Program-made: the position numbers and the translations under genes | In this document: piece by piece, positions 55,150 through 63,198 of the stretch | Layout: every line of letters begins with the position of its first letter | Numbering within the stretch: position 1 is the stretch's first letter | Notes under the pieces: model-generated | Databases searched by the model: none | What the model was told of the DNA's origin: nothing | Seen by the model: the letters and a program-made list of their open reading frames with translations, nothing else | Origin: Maricaulis alexandrii | GTDB lineage: Bacteria; Pseudomonadota; Alphaproteobacteria; Caulobacterales; Maricaulaceae | Assembly (NCBI RefSeq): GCF_005871165.1 | Contig: NZ_SWKP01000006.1 | Coordinates: 494,630 to 558,629, forward strand | DNA: 64,000 nt | Reading direction: 5' to 3'

Positions 55150-55821
55150 ATGACAGCCTTGAGCCAACGGCTTGCCGGGGACCGTACGGCCCAGATCATC
55201 CTGGGCCTGTCCGCCCTGTTCGGCCTGGCCTATCTCTTCCATGATTTCGGACTGGCCGCGCCCTATCCGGTCAATGTCGTGATCAAGGCGGCGGGGATCA
55301 TCCTGCTCGCCGTCTTTGCCTGGCAGCAAAAGCATCCCGTCCTGGCCCTGGGCCTCTTCCTGGGATCTCTGGGCGATATCTTCCTGGCCCTGGAACCGAC
55401 CCAGCTGGCCGCCGGGATCGGTGCCTTCGGTCTGGGCCATCTGGTCTATATCTACCTCTTCGCCCGCATCCGCCTCAACGAGGGTGGTCGCGGCGGCTGG
55501 AGCCGGATCGCGGCGCTGGCCCTGGCCGCCTATGGCGTGGTGATCCTGTCCTGGCTCCAGCCCTATTTCGGCGAGCTGCAGGTTCCGGCCTCGATCTACA
55601 ACGCCATCATCCTGATCATGGCCGTTCTGGCGCTGATCGGCCGCGCCCCGCCCCTCGCCGTCGCGGGTGCCCTGCTTTTCGTGGTCTCCGACAGTGTCCT
55701 GGCCGTCCGCCTGTTCGCCGAGCAATTGCCCTGGGCCGGCTGGGTGGTCTGGGTCACCTACTATCTCGCACAGGCCTTCATCGCCCTGGGCCTGACCGAG
55801 CCGCGACCGGAGGACGTCTAG
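55150..55821 (+). CDS. YhhN/TMEM86-family membrane protein
   Basis: 223 residues from the ATG at 55150 (GGGGAGA upstream). Seven or eight membrane helices with YhhN-family features: VVIKAAGIILLAVFAW, LGLFLGSLGDIFLAL, GIGAFGLGHLVYIYLFA, and a C-terminal VSDSVLAVRLF ... WVTYYLAQAFIALG. Animal TMEM86 members act as lysoplasmalogenases; the bacterial function is not settled. Its stop shares CTAG (55818-55821) with the DUF481 gene stop. Confidence 0.88.
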   Translation: MTALSQRLAGDRTAQIILGLSALFGLAYLFHDFGLAAPYPVNVVIKAAGIILLAVFAWQQKHPVLALGLFLGSLGDIFLALEPTQLAAGIGAFGLGHLVYIYLFARIRLNEGGRGGWSRIAALALAAYGVVILSWLQPYFGELQVPASIYNAIILIMAVLALIGRAPPLAVAGALLFVVSDSVLAVRLFAEQLPWAGWVVWVTYYLAQAFIALGLTEPRPEDV

Positions 55822-56867
55822 AACTCGCGCACGATGGAGAAATCGAGCCGGCTGTCCGTGGCCTCCACGCCCGGCTGCGGCTCGAATTCGTGTTTGACGC
55901 GATAGCCCAACTCCACGCCCCAGCTGTCGGAAATGGCGGTGGTCAGCTTGAAGCGCTGTTCGCCGCGCGGTTCGGGCCCGGCCAGGAGCGTGGTCTCGGC
56001 GGACAATTGTGCGGTTTCCGTCAGGGCCAGGTCATAGACCGAGCCGAATTCCAGCACCCAGCGGGTCCGGCCTTCCTGACCGACCGGCACGCGATAGCGC
56101 ACGCCGGGGCCCGCCCGCAGGATCCAGCTTTGCCGTTCATCATCGAGCGGGTGATAGGTCCCGCCCGCGGCGAGGAGGGTGGAGAAGTCATAGCCGGACA
56201 TGCGGTCCTGCTCATAGCTGGAGCCGACGAAATAGCTCCACTGGTCCACCGAGGGCTGTTCGCCGCGCGCTTCCACAATCAACCGATCGCGCGTCGTGAC
56301 ACCGGCATTCTCGGTGTAGAAATACTCCGCCTTGCCGTCGAACCCCCAGCCACCATTGAGCGGGCGGCGGAATTCCAATGCCAGATTGTAGTCGGTCTGT
56401 TCGGTATTGCCCTGGTCGATGGCGAGCCCGAGCTTCACACGGCCGTCCCAGTGATAGGGGTGCAGCCAGTCCATCGCGCCGTCCCAATGGGAAACCGGGC
56501 GAGTGACACCGGTATCATTTGCGGAAGTGGAAGCCGCGCCGGCCGGGCTGGTTTCGTCCTCCGGGATCACCGCGCCTTCCGGTGCGGGACGGGTCAGCCG
56601 GGCCAGTTCCCCGGGCGCGACAGACGTGCTCCAGGTCTCGATCAGCCCCAGACGGCGCGGCGTCAATTCCGCGACGGCAGCCAGGATTTCCTCGCGTCCA
56701 CCGGGCACGACACTGGCCAGAAGATCGGCTGTTTCCAGGAATTCCGCGTCGCTCTGGCGGGCATCCGCCGCCTCCAGCAGCGTCCGGTAATCATCGGACA
56801 GATCGGCATGGGCAGACGGACAGACAATCACCGCCGCCGTGACAAGCGGAAGAACAGACAAGCGCAT
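55818..56867 (-). CDS. DUF481 outer-membrane-type protein, paralogue 1
   Basis: 349 residues. A signal peptide (MRLSVLPLVTAAVIVCPSAHA) and a short helical segment with SDDYRTLLEAADARQSDAEFLETADLLASVVPGGREEI are followed by the DUF481 beta-strand domain (WDGRVKLGLAIDQGNTEQTDYNLALEFRRP through LDFSIVREF, ending in Phe). These proteins resemble small outer-membrane barrels (YdiY type). The same layout occurs at 60727-61752. Convergent, stop-sharing neighbour of YhhN. Confidence 0.88.
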   Translation of the reverse strand: MRLSVLPLVTAAVIVCPSAHADLSDDYRTLLEAADARQSDAEFLETADLLASVVPGGREEILAAVAELTPRRLGLIETWSTSVAPGELARLTRPAPEGAVIPEDETSPAGAASTSANDTGVTRPVSHWDGAMDWLHPYHWDGRVKLGLAIDQGNTEQTDYNLALEFRRPLNGGWGFDGKAEYFYTENAGVTTRDRLIVEARGEQPSVDQWSYFVGSSYEQDRMSGYDFSTLLAAGGTYHPLDDERQSWILRAGPGVRYRVPVGQEGRTRWVLEFGSVYDLALTETAQLSAETTLLAGPEPRGEQRFKLTTAISDSWGVELGYRVKHEFEPQPGVEATDSRLDFSIVREF

Positions 56868-56888
56868 ACGCAGGACCTTTCGTATGAC

Positions 56889-56919
56889 AAAAGACCTACC
56901 GGCTGGGCACCGGCAGGTC
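56889..56919 (-). terminator. Intrinsic terminator of rpoH
   Basis: On the minus strand GACCTGCCGG pairs with CCGGTAGGTC (10 bp with one G-U; plus 56893-56919) and is followed by TTTTGTC. It lies 29 bases after the rpoH stop. Confidence 0.8.
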
Positions 56920-56947
56920 CAGTCATGCGATACGCACTTGCCTCAAA

Positions 56948-57835
56948 CTAGTTGAGAAGACCTTGCTCCGCGGCCATTTCCTTCATGGCCTTCTGGAGCT
57001 TTTCAAAGGCCCGCACCTCGATCTGGCGGATCCGCTCACGGCTGACGCCGTAATGATCAGCCAGTTCCTCGAGCGTCTTGGGTTCTTCCGACAGGCGACG
57101 CTCCTGCAGGATATGCTGCTCGCGATCATTGAGCTCGCCCATCGCGGACTGAAGCAGGGTCATGCGCGTATCGAACTCGTCCGACTGGGCGAGTTCCTCT
57201 TCCTGGCTTTCCGCTTCGTCATCGGACAGCCAGTCCTGCCATTGCCCTTCGCCTTCGGTCCCGCGCAGCGGCGCGTTCAGGGAGGCGTCCGGTCCGGACA
57301 GGCGGCCATTCATCGAGACCACATCATCCTCGGTCACGCCGAGCTTGGTGGCGATCGCCTCGACCTGGTCCGGTTTGAGATCACCCTCATCGATGGCCTG
57401 CATCTGGCTCTTCATGCGGCGCAGGTTGAAGAAGAGCTTCTTCTGCGCAGCCGTCGTGCCCATCTTCACCAGCGACCAGGACCGCAGGATGTATTCCTGG
57501 ATCGAGGCGCGGATCCACCACATGGCATAGGTGGCCAGACGGAAGCCCTTGTCGGGATCGAATTTCTTGACCGCCTGCATCAGGCCGACATTGCCTTCGG
57601 AAATCACTTCGGCCATGGGCAGGCCGTAGCCGCGATAGCCCATGGCAATCTTGGCGACGAGGCGCAGGTGTGACGTCACCAGCTTCTCGGCGGCGTCGGT
57701 ATCTTCATGCTCGCGCCAGCGCTTGCCCAGCATGAATTCCTCATCCTTGGACAGCATCGGGAACCGGCGGATCTCCGCGAGATAGCTGGAGAGCCCCTGT
57801 TCGGGCGAGAGCGCGACTGAAACTGCATTGGCCAT
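56948..57835 (-). CDS. rpoH: RNA polymerase heat-shock sigma factor RpoH
   Basis: 295 residues from the ATG at 57835 (MANAVSVALSPEQGL). Region 2 is intact (SEGNVGLMQAVKKFDPDKGFRLATYAMWWIRASIQEYI); the RpoH box (AQKKLFFNLRRMK) distinguishes it from other sigma-70 members; region 4 ends with YGVSRERIRQIEVRAFEKLQ. It directs chaperone and protease genes. Its own terminator follows. Confidence 0.97.
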   Translation of the reverse strand: MANAVSVALSPEQGLSSYLAEIRRFPMLSKDEEFMLGKRWREHEDTDAAEKLVTSHLRLVAKIAMGYRGYGLPMAEVISEGNVGLMQAVKKFDPDKGFRLATYAMWWIRASIQEYILRSWSLVKMGTTAAQKKLFFNLRRMKSQMQAIDEGDLKPDQVEAIATKLGVTEDDVVSMNGRLSGPDASLNAPLRGTEGEGQWQDWLSDDEAESQEEELAQSDEFDTRMTLLQSAMGELNDREQHILQERRLSEEPKTLEELADHYGVSRERIRQIEVRAFEKLQKAMKEMAAEQGLLN

Positions 57836-58018
57836 AAGCAACATCCTATCCCATCGGCGAACAGCGGACATGCGTCATTTGCACGCCCCCCATCGCCGCG
57901 TCCGAGACTTATTTGGGTATCCGTTTCACCGAATGTAACCCCCTCACGCCCGTGTGATGCGCATGGGGGCCATTCGTGAATGCTTGAGTGCCGGACTCAG
58001 GCACTCTGACCGGAACAA

Positions 58019-58399
58019 TCACCGAGCCTGTCCCCGCGCGAGCTGGAGCTCCAACCGCTTGATTTCACGCAGGACGCGATTGGACAGGAGCTGGTAGCCG
58101 AGCGTGGATTTCATGAAGAGGCCGACAAAGACCGCTACCAGGATCAGAACGCCCCAGCGCATCGTCAGGACCGGGTCTGTGGTCTGGAACATGTTCCAGG
58201 CGCCCCAGATGGCGATGCCGGCAGCCACGATATTGGTGATGTAGATCACCCACATCACCCAGGCCAGCTTGCCGCGAAACAGGCCGATGGCCTGGGCGAA
58301 ATAGCCGGGCTCCTCGCCCAGTTCGCCGAAAATCTCGCGATCCTCGGCATCGAGCGCTTCATTGATCATCCGGTCGAGATCATCACTGCTGTGTGTCAT
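58019..58399 (-). CDS. Two-helix membrane protein overlapping the ECF sigma gene
   Basis: 126 residues from the ATG at 58399. A charged N-terminus (LDRMINEALDAEDREIFGELGEEPGYFAQAIGLFRGK) precedes two membrane helices (VMWVIYITNIVAAGIAIWGAW and WGVLILVAVFVGLFMKSTLG) and a basic C-terminal helix. The first codons overlap the end of the ECF sigma gene by 17 bases, so the pair is co-translated. It has the position of an anti-sigma factor, but no recognised zinc-binding anti-sigma motif; DUF6768-like proteins have this layout. Confidence 0.75.
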   Translation of the reverse strand: MTHSSDDLDRMINEALDAEDREIFGELGEEPGYFAQAIGLFRGKLAWVMWVIYITNIVAAGIAIWGAWNMFQTTDPVLTMRWGVLILVAVFVGLFMKSTLGYQLLSNRVLREIKRLELQLARGQAR

Positions 58400-58967
58400 C
58401 GCCCTCTCCTTCCTGATGGGAAACGAAATGCGCGGCGAGCTTGCGCCTTGCATGCATGAGCCGTGTTTTCACCGTGCCGGAGGGCACGCCGAGCACGACG
58501 GCAATTTCGGATACGGACAGCCCGTCCTGATGATGCAGGGCGAGCGTGATGCGCTGATTGTCGGGCAGGTGCGCCATCGCCTGACGGATGGAGGCCAGGT
58601 CGGACCGGGTCTCCGCCTCGCCTTCACCATCCACCGCCGCCCCGGCCCATTCCAGGCTCAAACCCTGGGCCAGGCGGCGTTCGCCCTGGCGCGAACGCAC
58701 CCGGGCCGCAGCCTTGCGGGACACAATGCGCCAGGCCCAGGCCGGAAAGGCCGCCGGTGCCTGCAGCCGGTTCAGCCCGCGGACAATGTCCAGCCAGGCT
58801 TCCTGCATGATATCACCCGCCTGTTCGGCATCATCGCTGAGGCGCCGGGCATGGCGCAGCAAATCGCCCTGCCACAGCCGGACGAGCTGCTCGAACGCCC
58901 GACGGTCGCCGGCCTGCGCCTGCAGGACGAGATACTCACCGAGAAGACGTTTGCGGGTGTCAGCCAT
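58383..58967 (-). CDS. ECF-type RNA polymerase sigma factor
   Basis: 194 residues. Region 2 (RLWQGDLLRHARRLSDDAEQAGDIMQEAWLDIVRGLNRL) and region 4 (HLPDNQRITLALHHQDGLSVSEIAVVLGVPSGTVKTRLMHARRKL) are clear; regions 1 and 3 are missing, as in all ECF sigmas. The regulon is unknown; the overlapping membrane protein is a likely regulator. Divergent from the small secreted gene at 59104. Confidence 0.93.
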   Translation of the reverse strand: MADTRKRLLGEYLVLQAQAGDRRAFEQLVRLWQGDLLRHARRLSDDAEQAGDIMQEAWLDIVRGLNRLQAPAAFPAWAWRIVSRKAAARVRSRQGERRLAQGLSLEWAGAAVDGEGEAETRSDLASIRQAMAHLPDNQRITLALHHQDGLSVSEIAVVLGVPSGTVKTRLMHARRKLAAHFVSHQEGEGDDTQQ

Positions 58968-59103
58968 CCAGTTATCCCCCAGCGGCCGGAAACAGGCCGT
59001 GTTCAGGGATAAGGTGCGCGCAACCGGAGTTTCGGTTCAAGGACGCTGATTGGTGATTGCAGGCAGCCTCGGCTATGCTGCTGGGGCTATCGGAGACAAC
59101 GCC

Positions 59104-59472
59104 ATGTTCAAAACGCTCGCCTGCGCGTCCCTGCTGATGGCTGGCCTGCCAGCCGCCGCCACAGCCCAGCCCCGTCCCCAGAGCGAGAGCCCGCCGCGAA
59201 CGGACAGGTGCGAGACGGACCGCACGTCACCCGCTTGCCGGACCCGGCGTGACGGAATGCCCCGGACTGGCCCTGCCACCGCGAATGAGCTGGGCGGCGG
59301 TGATCCGGGATGGGAAGTGCAATCCGATGGCGAGGCAGAGGATCAAACCCTGGAACTTGGCGGTGGTGATCCGGGTTGGGAAGTTCATCGCGATGCCACT
59401 ATCGAGCCAACGCCCCAGGCACCGCAGAACCCGCGACGACCTCAACGCTCAAACGGCCCTGACAGACCCTGA
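59104..59472 (+). CDS. Secreted protein with two GGGDPGWEV repeats
   Basis: 122 residues from the ATG at 59104. The signal peptide (MFKTLACASLLMAGLPAAATA) is followed by a disordered Arg/Pro/Asp-rich chain. ELGGGDPGWEV occurs twice (DNA 59287-59319 and 59356-59388), separated by a short acidic linker. Two Cys (DRCETDRTSPACRT) may form a disulfide. Not recognised. It is divergent from the ECF sigma gene, so could be its target. Confidence 0.65.
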   Translation: MFKTLACASLLMAGLPAAATAQPRPQSESPPRTDRCETDRTSPACRTRRDGMPRTGPATANELGGGDPGWEVQSDGEAEDQTLELGGGDPGWEVHRDATIEPTPQAPQNPRRPQRSNGPDRP

Positions 59473-59476
59473 CCCG

Positions 59477-59878
59477 TCAGCCGGTCTTGCTCACTGGGGG
59501 TTTGAACTGGAGATAGCCTCGCTCCACCATGCGGCGGGTCGCTTCATAGGCTTCCGACAATTCCTCATAGGCCGCGCGCAGGAGGGTGAGGCGTTTGACC
59601 TCTTCCTCGGTCAGCGGGGACCGGGAACGGGCGGCGGACATGGCCGCATCCACCCAGGCACTGCGGGCCTTGGAAGCAGAGAGGGCCAGATTCTGGAAAT
59701 CCTCGATGCCGACCGAATGGATGGTCTTGGACATGACCGCCTGATTGGCGGCGAACACCGTATAGTCAATCTGTTCGAGATGGCCGCGGCGCTTGCGCTG
59801 CTCGGCCGGGTCCTCGACCAGGTCCGGTTCAAAATGATCGGATACGCGGCGATAGCTGGACGTCACGATCTTGCCCAT
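59477..59878 (-). CDS. Hypothetical cytoplasmic helical protein
   Basis: 133 residues from the ATG at 59878, with GAGGAGG at the right distance. Upstream in-frame extension to 60058 would cross a gene-free, repeat-rich stretch and is rejected. The protein is highly helical and charged (DPAEQRKRRGHLEQIDYTVFAANQAV; LRAAYEELSEAYEATRRMVERGYLQ) with no membrane segment or signal. Not recognised. It is convergent with the small secreted gene (stops 5 bases apart). Confidence 0.72.
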   Translation of the reverse strand: MGKIVTSSYRRVSDHFEPDLVEDPAEQRKRRGHLEQIDYTVFAANQAVMSKTIHSVGIEDFQNLALSASKARSAWVDAAMSAARSRSPLTEEEVKRLTLLRAAYEELSEAYEATRRMVERGYLQFKPPVSKTG

Positions 59879-59983
59879 GGCGATACCTCCTCTACGGGCA
59901 TCAAGGGCAAAGTTTCGCCGAAAAGGCCTTAATAAAGCGTGCAATATTGCCCGCTGCGGCGTCAGGTCGATTGAACATTCCGG

Positions 59984-60029
59984 AAAAAGGGCCGGACCGG
60001 TGCCACATGGGCGGGCGGGCACCGGTCCG
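59984..60029 (-). terminator. Probable terminator in the 59.9-60.3 kb gap
   Basis: CGGACCGGTGCC (59993-60004) and GGCACCGGTCCG (60018-60029) form a perfect 12-bp stem with a 13-base loop. On the minus strand GGCCC and five T follow. It could end transcripts of the tiny frame at 60127 or read-through from the 60292 gene. Confidence 0.55.
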
Positions 60030-60126
60030 TAAAAGGCCCAAGCCGGAAGCCGGGACACCCCAGTGGCGTACTAGGGACGTAGGGGGCACGAGAATGGCCC
60101 GGCTTCCGACGGTCATCCGGTGGCGC

Positions 60127-60207
60127 CTAGGCACCCCCGAATATCAGCACCAGGGACCCCGCCAGGAAGGCGACGGAATAGAAGTAGGTCCTGAACCGCG
60201 TCCGCAT
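60127..60207 (-). CDS. Possible 26-residue membrane peptide
   Basis: A short frame with GGGAG about 8 bases before the ATG at 60207. The peptide has a basic start (MRTRFRTY) and one hydrophobic helix (SVAFLAGSLVLIFGGA). A terminator-like stem lies downstream. Peptides of this size are hard to tell from chance. Confidence 0.4.
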   Translation of the reverse strand: MRTRFRTYFYSVAFLAGSLVLIFGGA

Positions 60208-60291
60208 GAGAGGACTCCCTGATACCGTGTCGAACGGGTAACGCGCGGACCGGGCGGAGGTTCCCGGTCACTTGCACATTTCTCCGTCCGA

Positions 60292-60660
60292 TCAGTGGTC
60301 GACCAGATCGGCCACCAGCTGGGTCGCGGCCTCGATCAGCAGGACTTCCTCATCCACACGAACATAATAGTGACCCTGCGGCGGGCGGCGCAGGCCGTAG
60401 CGGTCGGGTTCCCGGATCACGACATAGTCCGTCCGGCCAAACCGGTCGCCGACCTGCCAGGCATCACGCTGACCATCGCGATAACCCTGTTCATAGGCCT
60501 GCGCTTCGCGATGACGCGAAGGCTCGCCGGGCTCGCACACGCCCTGACGGGCATGTCCGGGCGGGCAATGCGGCGGATCGGCCGCGGCTGGCGCACCGGT
60601 CGCGAGGGCCAGGCCAACGGCCAGAACAGGAAGGGTGGTCGTCATCAATTGCGCTTTCAT
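60292..60660 (-). CDS. RcnB-like periplasmic protein
   Basis: 122 residues from the ATG at 60660. A signal peptide (MKAQLMTTTLPVLAVGLALATGAPAAA) is followed by a His/Cys-containing linker and the RcnB-type C-terminal module YGLRRPPQGHYYVRVDEEVLLIEAATQLVADLV. RcnB of E. coli helps nickel/cobalt homeostasis; for other members the role is open. It follows the DUF481 gene's start region divergently... on the same strand it precedes the 60127 frame. Confidence 0.82.
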   Translation of the reverse strand: MKAQLMTTTLPVLAVGLALATGAPAAADPPHCPPGHARQGVCEPGEPSRHREAQAYEQGYRDGQRDAWQVGDRFGRTDYVVIREPDRYGLRRPPQGHYYVRVDEEVLLIEAATQLVADLVDH

Positions 60661-60726
60661 GGTCAGCCTCCTTTCCAAGTGGCTCACCTGTTCAACGCGT
60701 CAGACGCCCAAGGGTTCAGATGGAAA

Positions 60727-61752
60727 TCAGAACCCGTAGAGAAGGGAGATGTCGAGCCGCGTATCGGTCGGCTCGAAACCGGGCCGGTCCTCAAACTCAT
60801 GCTCGATGCGCAGACCGGTCTGCAGGGCCCAGTCCCCGAACAGGCGGCTGGTCAGGCGGAAGCGCTGATCCACCCGCGATCCACCGCCCAGGAAGCCCGT
60901 GGTCTCGGAGGCGAATTCCACCGTGTCGGAGAAGGCATAGCTGAAGCTGGATCCGACCTCCCCGACCCAGTCGGTCAGCGTCTCACCGCCCAGGGCCGGC
61001 TCGCGATAGCGCTGACCGGCACCGGCGCGCAATTGCCAGTCCGCCTTGTCGCCGGCGATGGGATGCCAGATCCCACCCGCAGTCACGAAGGCCGAGGCCT
61101 GGTAGAGGCCGATCTCGTCGCGCTCATAGGAGCCGCCGGCATAATAGCCCAGACCGGAGTCCAGTTCGCGCGAGACGCGGGCTTCGGCGAGCCAATTGTC
61201 CCGCGTGGTGGCGACGGCATTCTCGGAGAAGAAGTATTCGAACTGGCTGTCCAGCTGCCAACCATGCTGGAATTCACGGTCCAGTTCGACGGCAAAGGTG
61301 AAGTCGGTCAGTTCCGAATTGCCGCGCTCGACATTGATGCCGAAGCGGATATGACCGGACCAGCTGTCGGCCTGCAGGGCGCGGATCGGCGCTGCCAGCC
61401 AGCTGCCGGAGCCTTCCGGGGCCTCGGCCAGATCGACCGGCGCCTCGATGGAGCGGTGTTCGGGCTGCGGGGCTTCGGCAACCGGGGTTTCGGTGGGAGC
61501 CGGATCCGGCAGCGGCCAATCGGCCACGGCGTCGGCACGGTTGGAGAAATGATCGAGAATGGCCTGGTGCACCGTCGCCCGCCCGCCGGGGACGAGGACA
61601 GAGACCATGTCGGCGATCTCGACGAAACGTTCATCCGGCGTATCCCGACGGTCGGCCTCGGCCAGCAATTGGCGGTAGCTTTCCGGCAGTTCGGCATGCG
61701 CCAGGGCCGGCAGGAACAGCACGGCCAGGGCGGCGATCAGGATACGCGGCAT
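60727..61752 (-). CDS. DUF481 outer-membrane-type protein, paralogue 2
   Basis: 341 residues from the ATG at 61752. Same layout as the protein at 55818-56867: signal peptide (MPRILIAALAVLFLPALAHA), helical segment LPESYRQLLAEADRRDTPDERFVEIADMVSVLVPGGRATV, and a DUF481 barrel (WSGHIRFGINVERGNSELTDFTFAVELDREF to ISLLYGF, ending in Phe). The shared YRxLLxxAD...VPGGR and SYERD/SYEQD segments indicate an old duplication. Function unknown. Confidence 0.88.
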   Translation of the reverse strand: MPRILIAALAVLFLPALAHAELPESYRQLLAEADRRDTPDERFVEIADMVSVLVPGGRATVHQAILDHFSNRADAVADWPLPDPAPTETPVAEAPQPEHRSIEAPVDLAEAPEGSGSWLAAPIRALQADSWSGHIRFGINVERGNSELTDFTFAVELDREFQHGWQLDSQFEYFFSENAVATTRDNWLAEARVSRELDSGLGYYAGGSYERDEIGLYQASAFVTAGGIWHPIAGDKADWQLRAGAGQRYREPALGGETLTDWVGEVGSSFSYAFSDTVEFASETTGFLGGGSRVDQRFRLTSRLFGDWALQTGLRIEHEFEDRPGFEPTDTRLDISLLYGF

Positions 61753-61860
61753 GATTATCCCCTCAGACATCGGCCCGTCGAACGAGTATCGGGCCTTAAC
61801 TATGCCGGGGGATTTAAGATTTTATGGCCTCGCGTCGAGACCCGTCTGCAGATCGGGCCG

Positions 61861-62040
61861 CTAGAGGGCGATCTCGATCGTCCGGACGCCCTGATTGCGG
61901 CCGGCCGGTTGCACGGCCTGGACGACGTGACGGGCTTCGGCCGCCTGTTCCAGCTTGGCGTAGGAGGCCAGGCGCTGCGCCTTCTTCTCTTGCTCGCGAC
62001 GGTCGGCCAGCATGGCGGATTTCAGCGTCTCTTCGGACAT
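61861..62040 (-). CDS. Small hypothetical protein (59 aa)
   Basis: An intact 59-residue frame with GAGGAG 6 bases before the ATG at 62040. It begins with a charged helical half (MSETLK-like start, ADRREQEKKAQRLASYAKLE) and ends with a short strand-like tail (GVRTIEIAL). No signal or membrane segment. Good ribosome site and composition argue for a real gene. Not recognised. Confidence 0.7.
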   Translation of the reverse strand: MSEETLKSAMLADRREQEKKAQRLASYAKLEQAAEARHVVQAVQPAGRNQGVRTIEIAL

Positions 62041-62238
62041 GACGATCTCCTCTCTCTATCGAAGCAAATCTAGCGATTGACCCGATCAATAGGAAATCGA
62101 TCTTTGCGATGAGAGGTATTGAAACCGGCTATGAGCGCCAGCCTGGTCAGGCTGAACCTGCTCAGTTCATCTCAACCTCTTCCGGCGCCTCACCCGTCCA
62201 GCAGCCGGACATGTCCGGGACTATCGCCCCGCTTTACG

Positions 62239-62661
62239 TCAACGGGTCCGCCGGATGGTCATCTGACCCCAATAGGCCCGATCGATAAAGCACGCTTCCA
62301 TGACCGTTTCGTGCAGCTCCATTTCGGGCCAGCTGTCACAGCCATCGCTGAAAACATTGTACGCTTCGGCATGAAAATCGATCTCGACAGACCCGTCCCG
62401 GATCGTGATCTGCCCGTCTCCGTCATAGCCCTGTCCCTGCTCGACCGGACCTTCGCCCGCTCCCGCACAATTCAATCGGAGGTCAAGGCTTTCACCGATC
62501 CGCATCTGGCAGCTCATGGCCGAGATGCTGTCGCCCATCTCCAGCAGATAAGCCTGACCGGCCGGGTTGCCCGCCTGCGCATCCTGAGCGGACGCCGTGC
62601 CGGCCGGAAGACCGGTCAGAAGCCCGGCCAATCCGGCGATAAAGACGGTTTTCAAAGACAT
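62239..62661 (-). CDS. Secreted hypothetical protein, CxxWP group, member 1
   Basis: 140 residues from the ATG at 62661 (MSLKTVFIAGLAGLLTGLPAGTASA, a signal peptide). The mature part has Cys in AMSCQMRIG, RLNCAGAG, SDGCDSWPEMEL and EACFIDRAYWG. The CDSWPE segment resembles the CNPWPDY and CGPWPDY of the next two proteins in the same direction, which have a similar size. Not recognised; see findings. Confidence 0.68.
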   Translation of the reverse strand: MSLKTVFIAGLAGLLTGLPAGTASAQDAQAGNPAGQAYLLEMGDSISAMSCQMRIGESLDLRLNCAGAGEGPVEQGQGYDGDGQITIRDGSVEIDFHAEAYNVFSDGCDSWPEMELHETVMEACFIDRAYWGQMTIRRTR

Positions 62662-62732
62662 GGTGTTTCCCCTTGGCTGCCCGCAGTCGATCATGTCTGC
62701 GCTTGACGGGAGATGAACGTCACAGGCCGCCC

Positions 62733-63173
62733 CTATTCGTGCATGTATTCCACCCGACCGTAATTGTCGGAGAAATCGGTGCCGCCCTCATCGGGTACCC
62801 AGCACAGGCTGGTGAAGGCGATATCCTCGCCGCTCTGATAATCCGGCCAGGGATTACAGACCGCGCTCAGCGGATTGCCGATCTCATCCAGCAGGACATT
62901 GCTGACCGTCACCGCACCGGTGGCATCCATCGACCAGCCCATCTCCCATTCATCCGGATTGAAATTGGGCAGCGGCGAGTCCTCCGGCGTGGTCACCACG
63001 ACCTGGCCCTCCGACTCGAACACGACCAGTATTTGGCGGCCCGAATGGGTCTGCATGACAAAGTGCGAGCCTTCCGGCGAGACCGGGCCATCGGCCAGCA
63101 CGACCGGCGTCGCCAGCATCAGCACCACGGCGCCGGTGCCGGCCATGGCAGCCTGTTTCCAAAATGTCGTCAT
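62733..63173 (-). CDS. Secreted hypothetical protein, CxxWP group, member 2
   Basis: 146 residues with a signal peptide (to about VLADG). It has VCNPWPDYQSGEDIAFTSLCWVPDEGG, matching the CGPWPDYRAGD ... PLCWL stretch of member 3. The remainder is beta-rich and acidic. Gap to member 3 is 25 bases, to member 1 71 bases; one transcript is likely. Confidence 0.7.
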   Translation of the reverse strand: MTTFWKQAAMAGTGAVVLMLATPVVLADGPVSPEGSHFVMQTHSGRQILVVFESEGQVVVTTPEDSPLPNFNPDEWEMGWSMDATGAVTVSNVLLDEIGNPLSAVCNPWPDYQSGEDIAFTSLCWVPDEGGTDFSDNYGRVEYMHE

Positions 63174-63198
63174 GAAGCTCCCCCTTCCGATTCAGCCC

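Noticed and set aside
61753..61860. CtrA-type TTAA-N7-TTAA binding sites
   Set aside because: Two TTAA words lie upstream of the DUF481 gene, but they are too far apart for the 7-base CtrA spacing.
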